From UBA1858 sp045105615 (GTDB lineage Bacteria > Pseudomonadota > Gammaproteobacteria > UBA4575), in assembly GCA_045105615.1 (NCBI GenBank), contig JBGCDS010000006.1, positions 48,482 through 112,481 of the forward strand: a stretch of DNA of 64,000 nucleotides, in the 5' to 3' direction. The notes beneath the pieces were generated by a model. It was not told the origin of the DNA and searched no databases. It worked only from the letters and a program-made list of their open reading frames with translations. This document shows, piece after piece, positions 8,919 through 17,519 of this stretch. Every line of letters begins with the position of its first letter. Position 1 is the stretch's first letter. Both the position numbers and the translations under genes were made by a program.

Positions 8919-10088
8919 CTATAAGCGATAAAGCATATCTCGACCTGTGAACTGCTCAGAAGAGAATTCAATATTTTTAGTTAGCACCATCACTTGAAAT
9001 CGTTCGCCCATTTCTGCAGGCATGATTAAGCGCTTGATTTCTGCCTGCTGCTCAAGTGTCATAGCATTCTGATTTTCAGTCATAACTTTTTCCAGCGCAT
9101 GACTCGCCAGTAAGAAATGTGTTTGCGTACTATAAGAACTCACATTTAAACCGCAATGCACGCTAGCCTCAGCTAATGCAGTGAAATCAACATTACATGA
9201 TATATCTTGCAAACCAGGCCAGAGCAATGGCTGTTCGTTGGCCACATGTCGATAGTGGCAAATCAATGTCCCCATTGAGCGTTGCTCATGATAGTACTCA
9301 CTGCGAGCATAACCATAGTCGATATAAAAAAATATCCCCTGATTCACAAATGAAGCAATTTGCTTGATGAAGTCATCCAATAATAGATTAATATCGCAAA
9401 TATAAGGGCCATCTGTTTTATTTAGCACTGAGATCGGCAACCGCTTACTCATCAGCTCGGCTAAGCTTTTATCTGCAGGAATATCAACAAACTGAAAATT
9501 GCCTTTGTCGTCAACGTTAACGCAGCGTTCTGAAATCTTATTGTCTTCGACTGAAAGCAGCTTAACAGGCAATGCATCAAGCACTTCATTGGCAATCACT
9601 ATTCCGCATTCAATAGGTTTATCCAGATCTTCTATCCATTCAATATTACAGTCAGTCTGAACAGTTTCTAAATAGGCCTGTTGACGTCGGCTCAATTCAG
9701 CACTTTTTTCGACAATGTAATAACACTGAGGCAGACAATCATCTTGTTTCATCGCACGAATTAAATCAGCAGCAAATTTACCGCTGCCAGCGCCAATCTC
9801 AATCACAGAAAACGAGCCTAGTTCTTGCTCAATTGATTTAATATGTGCTGCGAAAGCTAATGCAAAAAAATTGCTGCGTTCAGGACTGGTGGTGAAATCA
9901 CCTTTTGCGCCAAAAATATCGCTACCGCTTTCGTAATACCCCACCTGCTCAGTGTACAAGCATAGTTGCATATAACGCTGGAAACTAATCGGTTGTTGAC
10001 TACGCTTAATTTCGTCAACAATAATCTGCTGACAACGTTGACTACGTTGTTTTTCTTGTTCAGAAGGAGGTGGCATCTCAACATGCAT
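8919..10088 (-). CDS. MidA/NDUFAF7-family SAM-dependent methyltransferase (DUF185)
   Basis: A 389-residue soluble protein of the NDUFAF7 (MidA) family. In mitochondria this enzyme dimethylates an arginine of the complex I subunit NDUFS2; the bacterial substrate is not established. Visible signatures are PISFQRYMQLCLY near residue 33, GDFTTSPERSNFFA near 63, the SAM-binding VIEIGAGSGKFAADL near 92, IVIANEVLDALPV near 160 and YIDYGYARSEYY near 255. The ATG at 10088 is preferred to a TTG nine bases earlier because a TGGG ribosome-binding sequence is correctly spaced only for the ATG. It heads a two-gene unit with uppP. Confidence 0.88.
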   Translation of the reverse strand: MHVEMPPPSEQEKQRSQRCQQIIVDEIKRSQQPISFQRYMQLCLYTEQVGYYESGSDIFGAKGDFTTSPERSNFFALAFAAHIKSIEQELGSFSVIEIGAGSGKFAADLIRAMKQDDCLPQCYYIVEKSAELSRRQQAYLETVQTDCNIEWIEDLDKPIECGIVIANEVLDALPVKLLSVEDNKISERCVNVDDKGNFQFVDIPADKSLAELMSKRLPISVLNKTDGPYICDINLLLDDFIKQIASFVNQGIFFYIDYGYARSEYYHEQRSMGTLICHYRHVANEQPLLWPGLQDISCNVDFTALAEASVHCGLNVSSYSTQTHFLLASHALEKVMTENQNAMTLEQQAEIKRLIMPAEMGERFQVMVLTKNIEFSSEQFTGRDMLYRL

Positions 10089-10173
10089 TATGTACAACCC
10101 AATTAAATGCCAGTAACAAACTACTCATGACGATATGGTACATTAAACAAAATTTTAATCGTTGGGATTATTT

Positions 10174-10917
10174 ATGGAACAGTCATCTAATCGTGTGGCT
10201 TTAGTCACCGGCTCCGCGAAACGCATAGGCGCAGAAGTGGTACGTAGACTACATGCTGAAGGCCTATGCGTGATACTACATTACAACGGCTCGCAAGGTG
10301 CAGCACAGGCTATTGCAGATGAGCTAAATGCAATACGCAAGGATAGCGTAGCAATCATCCAGTTCAACCTTCTCGATATAGATCAATTAGAGTCTTTCGC
10401 TAAACAAATAACAGACCTATGGGGAAGGTTAGATATATTGGTAAATAACGCTTCTACTTTTTACCCCACCCCTATGCAAGAGATCAGCGTAGACCAATGG
10501 AATGATTTGATTGGTGTAAACCTGCAAGCACCTCTATTCCTAAGCAAAGCTCTCGCTCCAACTCTGACTCAACACAAAGGTTGTATTGTTAATATTGTTG
10601 ACATCCATTCTGAACGTCCATTAAAAGGCTATACCGTTTACTGTATTGCTAAAGCAGGCTTGGGCATGTTGACTAAGTCTCTGGCACGGGAATTAGCCCC
10701 CGCAGTGAGAGTGAATGGCGTCTCGCCGGGTGCCATTATATGGCCTGAGATTGAGGACTATGAGCCGGTGCATAAAGAGATCATTGAGCGTACCGCCTTG
10801 AAGAGAGAAGGTGATCCTAAAGATATTGCTGACACTGTTTGGTTTCTAGCTAATTCGGCTAATTATATTACTGGCCAAATCGTTGCTGTTGATGGCGGAC
10901 GGACTTTAAGCAATTAA
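10174..10917 (+). CDS. folM: Pteridine reductase (SDR family, FolM-like)
   Basis: A 247-residue classical short-chain dehydrogenase with the pteridine-reductase version of the cofactor motif, TGSAKRIGAEVVRRLH, near residue 12. The extra arginine in TGxxKRIG favours NADPH. LVNNASTFYPTPM near 88 and the YxxxK active site in YTVYCIAKAG near 155 are intact. VNGVSPGAIIWPE is typical of bacterial pteridine reductases. It probably reduces dihydromonapterin and possibly dihydrofolate. The ATG at 10174 is chosen because GGGA lies six bases before it; the TTG at 10162 has no such site. folK and folB lie about 1 kb downstream, which supports a pterin role. Confidence 0.88.
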   Translation: MEQSSNRVALVTGSAKRIGAEVVRRLHAEGLCVILHYNGSQGAAQAIADELNAIRKDSVAIIQFNLLDIDQLESFAKQITDLWGRLDILVNNASTFYPTPMQEISVDQWNDLIGVNLQAPLFLSKALAPTLTQHKGCIVNIVDIHSERPLKGYTVYCIAKAGLGMLTKSLARELAPAVRVNGVSPGAIIWPEIEDYEPVHKEIIERTALKREGDPKDIADTVWFLANSANYITGQIVAVDGGRTLSN

Positions 10918-10951
10918 CTTTATGCCAATCGGGATTCTCTCCCCAGTCAAA

Positions 10952-11209
10952 CTAGCTAGCGTTAATAACAAATTGCTTTGGCGTAAATCTAATCCGGCTA
11001 ACCTCTTCATCAGTCACTGCTAATACCAGCTCATCCGGCAGCCCTGCAAATTTTTCTATACCCATTTCAGTTAAAGAGGCACCCTTGGCAGTGAGCTGAA
11101 TGCTGATTTTATGACATTTTTCTAAAGCGTGCTTAACTAAATATTTTAGATGCATCAATTGCCGGGCATAAACGAAAATCAACACAGCGATAATGGCAAT
11201 GGCCAACAA
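10952..11209 (-). CDS. Small hypothetical membrane-anchored protein
   Basis: About 85 residues: an N-terminal hydrophobic segment (IAIIAVLIFVYA) followed by a charged soluble tail. I do not recognise the family. No ATG is available: the frame is open to a stop near 11230 and the possible starts are TTG codons at 11209 or 11206, or an ATT at 11221, so the N-terminus is uncertain. It is divergent from the BLUF gene across about 190 bases and ends 34 bases from the end of folM. Coding status is supported by a membrane segment followed by a compact amphipathic region but not by any homology I can name. Confidence 0.5.
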   Translation of the reverse strand: MLAIAIIAVLIFVYARQLMHLKYLVKHALEKCHKISIQLTAKGASLTEMGIEKFAGLPDELVLAVTDEEVSRIRFTPKQFVINAS

Positions 11210-11398
11210 TAAAAATATAATTGATATTTATATCTAACATTTTGTTAACCACTCACTAAATACTCGCCCAACTAAATTATAGTCTGCACTCTACTTACGC
11301 TACTAAAAATGTTATGTACAGAATACTAATAAGTCACCACCATGAAACTCGAATATGATGTACTATCTTACTTACTAAATATAGACAATTATTGAACT

Positions 11399-11830
11399 AT
11401 GATACCCTGCCGTTTAATATACCGAAGCATTGCTAGCGATGAAATTCTCATCCCTGAAAAGCTGTCTAAACTCGCTAATGAAGCTTCGATCTACAATAGA
11501 AGGGTAGGCTTACACGGTATCCTTGCTTTATCAGACAACAAGTTCTTACAGTTATTAGAAGGACCCTCGAGATTTGTTAATGAATTATTTTGCAACATAA
11601 TTCAAGACCCTAGACATCATCAAATAGAATTGATTAGTTTTGAAAATAGCGTGCGGCCAGAATTTAACGACTGGTCTATGCAGTTACTAGAACTAGATAA
11701 AATAGATGCCAGCATGCAATCTTTCCTTCGCAAGAAATATCCCATGAAGGGCGATCAATTTGAATTTCCCAATGAGTCATTTTTAATGACTTCTTTTTTG
11801 ATGGACTTAAAGTATATTTTATCGGACTGA
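11399..11830 (+). CDS. Short BLUF-domain blue-light sensor
   Basis: A 143-residue protein consisting of one BLUF domain and a short C-terminal tail. The flavin-binding residues known from AppA and Slr1694 are in place: Tyr8 (LIYRS), Asn33 (ASIYNRR) and Gln51 (KFLQLLEG). Downstream are EGPSRFVNELF, IIQDPRHHQIELI and a Trp in FNDWSMQLLEL near residue 92. It should bind FAD and switch hydrogen bonding of the glutamine in blue light. No output domain is fused, so it would act by protein contact. The flanking genes (a small membrane protein and folK) do not reveal a partner. The ATG lacks a strong ribosome-binding site. Confidence 0.9.
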   Translation: MIPCRLIYRSIASDEILIPEKLSKLANEASIYNRRVGLHGILALSDNKFLQLLEGPSRFVNELFCNIIQDPRHHQIELISFENSVRPEFNDWSMQLLELDKIDASMQSFLRKKYPMKGDQFEFPNESFLMTSFLMDLKYILSD

Positions 11831-11888
11831 GTGTTTTATTGTTAACGCGGTCATATCTACCTAGGCACTGTCACTTCAAACGTTGGCA

Positions 11889-12371
11889 TTACTCGACTAG
11901 TTTTAAATCTATATTACGTTTATCAAAATCTTCCCATAGCCGAGTAAATGATGTCTTTAATATTGGATGACGCATATCACCCGCAATATCTACCAACGGC
12001 TTTAAAACAAATGCGTATTTTGTAATATCAGAGCTAGGCACGTGAACGCCATCTTTATTAATTTTTGACTTGCCATATAACAATTGATCCAAATCGATTG
12101 TTCGCGAAATATATTGATTTTTACTATCTCTCACACGTCCATGCTGCGCTTCTAACTCACGTAGATATTGACGCATTGCGGGTGGGGAAATATCCGTATC
12201 TAAACCAACTACTAGATTATGAAAGTCATCACCCTCGAATCCTTCAGAAGCAGTTTCATAAATGGGTGATATTTGCAGTTCACCAAATTTTTCTGCCAAT
12301 TCCTCAAGTACTTGAGGAATATGTATATGCTTATCAATATTACTACCGATGCCGATAAATACTTTTTCCAC
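11889..12371 (-). CDS. folK: 2-amino-4-hydroxy-6-hydroxymethyldihydropteridine pyrophosphokinase
   Basis: A 160-residue cytosolic kinase that transfers pyrophosphate from ATP to 6-hydroxymethyl-dihydropterin, the step before dihydropteroate synthase. VFIGIGSNIDKH at residues 4-15 and ISRTIDLDQLLYGK near 109 are the family signatures; the two aspartates in the second bind magnesium. A further conserved VPSSDITKYAFVLKPL near 131 matches the HPR-fold C-terminus. It starts 3 bases after folB ends, so folB-folK are one operon. Pteridine reductase lies close by on the other strand. Confidence 0.94.
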   Translation of the reverse strand: MEKVFIGIGSNIDKHIHIPQVLEELAEKFGELQISPIYETASEGFEGDDFHNLVVGLDTDISPPAMRQYLRELEAQHGRVRDSKNQYISRTIDLDQLLYGKSKINKDGVHVPSSDITKYAFVLKPLVDIAGDMRHPILKTSFTRLWEDFDKRNIDLKLVE

Positions 12372-12374
12372 TAG

Positions 12375-12731
12375 CTACACTCTTTCTCCGCGTTCTATTG
12401 TTACCCCCACAGCGGCAGATCCTCTTACTGCACCTGGTTTTGCAATCGAAATGCGTAGCCAAGGAATATTAAATTCTTGCATTACAGTAGTGGCAATGAG
12501 CTCAATCAAGGTCTCAACCAATTTTGGTTGATTTTCATCCACCAATCCACGGATTCTCTGAGAAATTGCTTTATAATCAAGGGTATATTCTAGATCATCG
12601 GTGTCTGCAGCCTTAGATATATCGGTTGCCATCTCTAAATTGATGGTGATTTTCTGATGTACCTGACGTTCCCACCCAAATACACCAATAACGGCATCCA
12701 TGCTTAAATCACGTATAAATACTGTGTCCAT
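12375..12731 (-). CDS. folB: Dihydroneopterin aldolase
   Basis: A 118-residue enzyme that cleaves dihydroneopterin to 6-hydroxymethyl-dihydropterin and glycolaldehyde, feeding FolK. It starts MDTVFIRDLSMDAVIGVFGWERQ-like sequence, with the conserved IGVFGWER at residues 15-22, LDYKAISQRIR near 50, and VETLIELIATTVM near 71. The C-terminal ISIAKPGAVRGSAAVGV includes the usual active-site-proximal KPxA. It is the first gene of folB-folK, divergent from rpmB across 134 bases. Confidence 0.94.
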   Translation of the reverse strand: MDTVFIRDLSMDAVIGVFGWERQVHQKITINLEMATDISKAADTDDLEYTLDYKAISQRIRGLVDENQPKLVETLIELIATTVMQEFNIPWLRISIAKPGAVRGSAAVGVTIERGERV

Positions 12732-12865
12732 AGTCGAGCTGAGTTTCCTTTTTAATTATCTAGTCGGCTAATCGGCATTCGATCGCCTCTATATATTGTC
12801 TACCATATACCTTTCTGTTAAGGTACGCCGCCCATACGTATTATACAAACACAAGAAATTTTACA

Positions 12866-13102
12866 ATGTCTAGAGTATGTCAAGTTACCGGTAAGCGCCC
12901 CGTTGCAGGAAACAACGTGTCGCACGCGCATAATAAAACGCGCCGAAGATTTCTTCCAAACCTACACACCCATAGATTTTGGGTAGAAAGCGAAGGCCGT
13001 TGGGTCAAATTACGTCTATCTACCAAGGGTATGCGAATTATTGATAAAAAAGGGATCGATGTTGTTCTAGCGGACATCCGTTCTCGCGGTGAAACTGCTT
13101 AA
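12866..13102 (+). CDS. rpmB: 50S ribosomal protein L28
   Basis: A 78-residue basic ribosomal protein. MSRVCQVTGKRPVAGNNVSH and NKTRRRFLPNLH are the family hallmarks, followed by FWVESEGRWVKLRLSTKGMR. Length matches E. coli L28 (78). It is followed after 32 bases by rpmG, the standard rpmB-rpmG pair. Confidence 0.98.
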   Translation: MSRVCQVTGKRPVAGNNVSHAHNKTRRRFLPNLHTHRFWVESEGRWVKLRLSTKGMRIIDKKGIDVVLADIRSRGETA

Positions 13103-13134
13103 ACAGCACACTGCTAAACGACTGAGACAAAATC

Positions 13135-13290
13135 ATGCGAGATAAAATTAAGTTAGTTTCTACAGCAGATACTGGTCACTACTACACGACCACTAAGAAC
13201 AAGCGCACCATGCCAGACAAGATGGAGATCAAAAAGTACGATCCCGTTGTTCGTAAACACGTGCTCTACAAAGAAGCTAAGATCAAATAA
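13135..13290 (+). CDS. rpmG: 50S ribosomal protein L33
   Basis: A 51-residue basic ribosomal protein. It begins MRDKIKLVSTADTGHYYTTT and continues KNKRTMPDKMEIKKYDPV, ending HVLYKEAKIK. This is the cysteine-free (C-minus) form of L33: no CxxC zinc pairs are present. It is the second gene of the rpmB-rpmG operon and ends 31 bases before the convergent desaturase. Confidence 0.97.
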   Translation: MRDKIKLVSTADTGHYYTTTKNKRTMPDKMEIKKYDPVVRKHVLYKEAKIK

Positions 13291-13305
13291 ATAAGCTCAT
13301 CATTG

Positions 13306-13328
13306 TGCCTGGCCTCTCTGGCTAGGCA
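13306..13328. terminator. Hairpin between rpmG and the desaturase gene
   Basis: TGCCTGGCC (13306-13314) can pair with GGCTAGGCA (13320-13328) through nine positions with one G-U, leaving a 5-base loop. It overlaps the stop codon of the convergent desaturase. It probably ends rpmB-rpmG and may serve both genes. No long T-tract follows. Confidence 0.6.
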
Positions 13329-14512
13329 TGATTGTATATCGGTTGCAGCGAATAACTACGCAAAGACCGAGCAAACTCCACTAATACCCTTATTCCTGTC
13401 GCTTCTGCCTGCTGACACCATTCAGTCACTGCTTTAAGCATTCCTTCGTTATTCTTGTATCGACGCGTCCACACCTCTGTCAGGCGTTGTTGATAGTCAT
13501 AGACCGTCTTAAGTTGCAAATTATCATGTAGGATCTGATTGAGATGCTCCATCTGTGGTGCAGTAATAAGACTACGCTCTCGAATGATAGCTTTTTGTAC
13601 ACGCTTCAAAGTAGTTCTAGAATTTCCATTAGCCTGCCCTATTTCAGCTTTTAGCACTGGTAAAGTCACCTGCTTGGCATAGTCTGCCATGACATGAAGC
13701 TTACTGGTCAACATCGCGCGAACTGAATCAAGGTCGAGTAGCTCTTTCTCTTCATTTTGTTGTTTTGGCCTAGGAGCCACTTTTTTCACTTTCGCTAACC
13801 CCAACGCACTAAGTAACCGAATATACATCCAGCCAATATCAAATTCCCACCAATGCACTGAAAAGCGCGCTGAGCTTGGATAGGCATGGTGATTATTATG
13901 CAGCTCTTCGCCACCAATAATAATGCCGATGTTGGTCAAGTTTGTAGAGCCATCCTGTGGTTCAAAATTACGGTAGCCCCAATAGTGACCTGCACCGTTG
14001 ACAAGCCCAGCAGCAAAGATAGGAATCCAGGCCAATTGAATTGCCCAATATGTGAGTCCAATTGGTCCAAATAAAGCCAGGTAAACAAACAGACAGATTC
14101 CCATACCCGTGAAGCTATAAGACTTATAAATCTTGTGCTCGATCCAATCATCAGGCGTGCCGTGTCCGTATTCTTCACTTACCTGTGGGTCAAATGCTGA
14201 GATTCGATAAAGCTCCGCACCTTCGAGCAATACTTTTTTTATGCCATGCACATAGGGACTGTGGGGATCATTTTCACTCTCAGTATGCGCATGGTGTTTG
14301 CGATGAACTGCGACCCATTCTTTTGTGTTTTGCCCAGTAGTAAACCATAACCAAAATCGGAAAATGTGACTAACAAACGGATGCAGAGTAATCGCATGGT
14401 GTGCCTGGCAGCGATGCAGGTATAAAGTCACCGAGACAATTGTAAGGTGGGTAGCGAGTAATACGCAGATTAAATCACCCCACCAAGGTAATTGTAAAAG
14501 TCCATCTAGCAT
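13322..14512 (-). CDS. Acyl-CoA (delta-9 type) fatty acid desaturase
   Basis: A 396-residue membrane di-iron desaturase that introduces a double bond into saturated acyl chains. Three histidine boxes bind the iron pair: HRCQAHH at 33-39, HRKHHAHTE at 70-78 and HNNHHAYPSSA near 205. About four membrane segments surround them. The second box pattern (HRKHHAHTE) is that of the acyl-CoA desaturase family. After residue 270 comes a hydrophilic, helix-rich tail of about 125 residues that is longer than the catalytic core needs and is seen in other gammaproteobacterial homologues. No regulator is adjacent. Confidence 0.92.
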   Translation of the reverse strand: MLDGLLQLPWWGDLICVLLATHLTIVSVTLYLHRCQAHHAITLHPFVSHIFRFWLWFTTGQNTKEWVAVHRKHHAHTESENDPHSPYVHGIKKVLLEGAELYRISAFDPQVSEEYGHGTPDDWIEHKIYKSYSFTGMGICLFVYLALFGPIGLTYWAIQLAWIPIFAAGLVNGAGHYWGYRNFEPQDGSTNLTNIGIIIGGEELHNNHHAYPSSARFSVHWWEFDIGWMYIRLLSALGLAKVKKVAPRPKQQNEEKELLDLDSVRAMLTSKLHVMADYAKQVTLPVLKAEIGQANGNSRTTLKRVQKAIIRERSLITAPQMEHLNQILHDNLQLKTVYDYQQRLTEVWTRRYKNNEGMLKAVTEWCQQAEATGIRVLVEFARSLRSYSLQPIYNHA

Positions 14513-14597
14513 CTAATTCATTCCTTCAAAATCGATAACAACCTGTATCGACAAATCATACGTGGGCTTAGGGACAACCGGCAAGTTCTATCAGAAA

Positions 14598-16562
14598 TTA
14601 AGGACAATCCGCATACAATTGCAGATGAATATGCCCATACTCAGTCACCTTCGCATGCCAAGCTTTTTCTACATACAAAGTGCCAGAATCATCTAACACA
14701 ATACAAGGACCTGTCAGTACTTGATCACCAACCAGTTGTCGACGCGAATATACGGGCACCGGCGTATCTATGCCGGCAACAACTGTGAACTCTATTGGCT
14801 CAGCTGCCGTACCCTGCTTGATGAGAGTGGGTGTTAATTCAGGAGTGTCTTGGTAAGCCCAAACCCTTAGGGTAACTAGCTCGATATTCTCTTGCTCTAA
14901 ACTGAATCCATAACGTTGTTCATGGGCCGTTTGAAACTCTGTCTTTATATCCTCACCTGGCCACTGCAAACTGATCACACTAGACTGACCACGATAGCGC
15001 AGATCCAACCATCGGCTAATACGAGTACACTTAATACTCGCCTCGGTAAGTTGCTGCTTCGCCTCGCAATTTAGCTGTTCAAATATCGCTTCCAGTTGAT
15101 CATTATTTAACTGTGACCAGAGCTGGCATAGTGATTTAGACATCATCTGTCCCACTGGCGCCATTAACATTCCCTGTGCAGATAACAATCCGGCATTGAC
15201 GGGCACCAATATAGTATTCATTCCCAACTCTTCTGCCACAGCACACATATGAAGACCGCCGGCACCACCAAAGGGGAAAAGACTGAAATCGCAGGGATTA
15301 TATCCACGTTGAATTGATATCACCCTGAGCGCCTGCACCATATGTGCATTCGCTAACTGTACGATGCCCAATGCAGCCTGTTCTATGCCACAATTCATTT
15401 CTTCGGCAATCAGTTTGAGTGCTTGTTGCGCAGCAGCCTTATCTAACTTCAAACCACTGGCCCAGGCATCAGTCACAGGCAAATGCCCCAATACAACATT
15501 CGCATCGGTAATCGTCGCTTGACTACCCCCATGCCCATAACAGGCTGGACCCGGCTGCGCACCAGCTGACTCCGGCCCAACATGTAACCCTCCAGCCTCA
15601 TCAATGCGTGCAATTGAACCACCGCCTGCGCCGATGGTATGAATATCTAGCATCGGTATAGCCAAGGGAAATTCAGCCACCTTTCCATCATTGGTATAAC
15701 GCGGCTGTTGGTCGATTAACGACACATCGGTCGAAGTGCCGCCCATATCCAGAGTTAATAATTTTCCATGACCACTGCTTTTAGCAATATCAGTTGCTGC
15801 CACCACGCCACCCGCAGGCCCTGATAACAATAAACGGACTGCCTGCTTTCCGGCACTGGCAGCCGGTAGCGTGGTGGCATCGCTCTGCATGACGTGGATC
15901 GTCGATGTCAGCGTAGACTGCAAATCCTGTAGATAACGTTGAGTAACGGGCCCTAAAAAACTATTCAGCCAGGTCACTACGGCGCGTTCATACTCTCTTT
16001 GCTCGGGCAGTATCTCGCTAGAACGCGACATAAATAGGTCTTCTTGCAACGCACGCTCAATGGCCAGCTCGTGAGAGTTATTTAAAAATGAAAACAACAT
16101 ACAGATAGCAACAGCTTCTACGCCTTCTTCATTGAGCTTATTTTTCAGCTCATGTAATTGCTGATCATTAATCGGCGTAAGCTGACGACCATCGGCCTGC
16201 AAGCGACCCTCAAGTTCAAAGCACAGTTCACGCGCGACTAGCTGACGATCACGCTGCGGGCATAGGCTATATAATTGAGAACGTGCTTGGCGGCCAATAT
16301 GAAGTAAATCTTTCAGGCCTTGATTAGTCACAAAAGCAGTTTTTGCGCCTTTGCCTTCTAGCAGCGCGTTAGTAGCAACCGTAGTACCATGGACAAGGTG
16401 CGCTTGTTCAAGCTCTATGTTTAGATGTTTTAAGCCAGCAACAATAGCCTGCTCAGGAGCATCTGGGGTAGAGGGAATTTTATAACTAACAAATGATCCA
16501 TTTTTATATAAAATAAAATCTGTAAATGTCCCACCTGTATCAATACCCACTAACTCGGACAT
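14598..16562 (-). CDS. Hydantoinase/oxoprolinase A-type protein (HyuA family)
   Basis: A 654-residue ATP-using cytosolic enzyme of the HyuA family (N-methylhydantoinase A / 5-oxoprolinase A part). It starts with the ASKHA-like phosphate motif VGIDTGGTFTDFILY at 5-19. Then come HGTTVATNALLEGKGA near 58, LLSGPAGGVVAATDIA near 240, LTLDMGGTSTDVSLI near 263, the glycine-rich GAGGGSIARID near 307 and FPFGGAGGLHMCAVAEE near 430. Such proteins normally need a HyuB partner encoded alongside; none is in the window. Hydrolysis of 5-oxoproline or a related cyclic amide is the likely reaction. It starts 34 bases from the divergent ABC gene. Confidence 0.88.
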   Translation of the reverse strand: MSELVGIDTGGTFTDFILYKNGSFVSYKIPSTPDAPEQAIVAGLKHLNIELEQAHLVHGTTVATNALLEGKGAKTAFVTNQGLKDLLHIGRQARSQLYSLCPQRDRQLVARELCFELEGRLQADGRQLTPINDQQLHELKNKLNEEGVEAVAICMLFSFLNNSHELAIERALQEDLFMSRSSEILPEQREYERAVVTWLNSFLGPVTQRYLQDLQSTLTSTIHVMQSDATTLPAASAGKQAVRLLLSGPAGGVVAATDIAKSSGHGKLLTLDMGGTSTDVSLIDQQPRYTNDGKVAEFPLAIPMLDIHTIGAGGGSIARIDEAGGLHVGPESAGAQPGPACYGHGGSQATITDANVVLGHLPVTDAWASGLKLDKAAAQQALKLIAEEMNCGIEQAALGIVQLANAHMVQALRVISIQRGYNPCDFSLFPFGGAGGLHMCAVAEELGMNTILVPVNAGLLSAQGMLMAPVGQMMSKSLCQLWSQLNNDQLEAIFEQLNCEAKQQLTEASIKCTRISRWLDLRYRGQSSVISLQWPGEDIKTEFQTAHEQRYGFSLEQENIELVTLRVWAYQDTPELTPTLIKQGTAAEPIEFTVVAGIDTPVPVYSRRQLVGDQVLTGPCIVLDDSGTLYVEKAWHAKVTEYGHIHLQLYADCP

Positions 16563-16596
16563 ATTGTCCCCACTATATTAAATTAAGCTGATCTGC

Positions 16597-17517
16597 ATGG
16601 AACCAATTATTCAGGCCACCAATATTAGCCATCACTATCGCAAGCAGTCTTCTGTGAAGGCACTTAGCTTAACGTTAGCGCATGGTGAAGTCATGGCTTT
16701 ACTGGGAACGAATGGTGCTGGAAAAACCACCACCCTACGTCTACTGACGGGTGACCTTGCGCCAGATGCAGGACAAATTAAGATTAATAATGTTGATTTA
16801 AATTTACATCCAATAGAGGCAAAAAAGAGTCTGGGTTACTTACCTGATACCGCGCCTTTATATGATGACTTAACTATCGATGAATATTTAAACTATTGCG
16901 CGCGTATTCGTAGCATGAATCGAGAGCAGACGCGTGAGCGTGTACAGACGGTAAAAACTTTTTGTGAGCTACAGTCCGTTAGCCACCGTTTGATTAAAAA
17001 ATTATCCAAGGGGTATCAGCAAAGAATTGGCATTGCCCAGGCAATTATCCATGAGCCCAAAGCTATCATCCTGGATGAACCCACCAATGGATTAGATCCA
17101 ACACAGATACACGAAATGCGTGATCTGATACTGCACCTACGAAACGATGCGGCAGTATTATTATCAACCCACCACCTCAACGATGTAGAACAGGTCTGTG
17201 ATCGCGTTCATATGCTAAAGCAGGGACGCACGATATTTTGCAAAAATATTGATGACCTTCAGCAGGCAAGCCGAGTACGCATGCGTTTCAATAAAACGCC
17301 ACCGATAGAAGATCTAAAAAACATTCAAACAGTAGAAAGAGTACATACTATTAGTGACAATACAATTGAGTTGATCATCAACGAAAATCTAGACACCGTA
17401 AAAAGCAGTCTGTTGGAAATGTCGCAATCCTATGCCTGGGGTTTGGTAGAAATATATGACATACGTGAAACCTTAGAAAATATATTCGTCTCTGAAGTGT
17501 TAAGAGGAATTCACTAG
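16597..17517 (+). CDS. ABC transporter ATPase, GldA-like
   Basis: A 306-residue ATP-binding subunit. Walker A is LLGTNGAGKTTTLRLL near residue 35, the signature LSKGYQQRIGIAQAI near 134, Walker B AIILDEPTNGLDP near 153 and the H-loop LLSTHHLNDVEQV near 185. The C-terminal 85 residues form the extra domain of the GldA/CcmA-like group. It is followed after 2 bases by a six-helix permease and then a GldG-like protein, the same order as the gldA-gldF-gldG exporter genes. What is moved is unknown. Confidence 0.92.
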   Translation: MEPIIQATNISHHYRKQSSVKALSLTLAHGEVMALLGTNGAGKTTTLRLLTGDLAPDAGQIKINNVDLNLHPIEAKKSLGYLPDTAPLYDDLTIDEYLNYCARIRSMNREQTRERVQTVKTFCELQSVSHRLIKKLSKGYQQRIGIAQAIIHEPKAIILDEPTNGLDPTQIHEMRDLILHLRNDAAVLLSTHHLNDVEQVCDRVHMLKQGRTIFCKNIDDLQQASRVRMRFNKTPPIEDLKNIQTVERVHTISDNTIELIINENLDTVKSSLLEMSQSYAWGLVEIYDIRETLENIFVSEVLRGIH

Positions 17518-17519
17518 CT

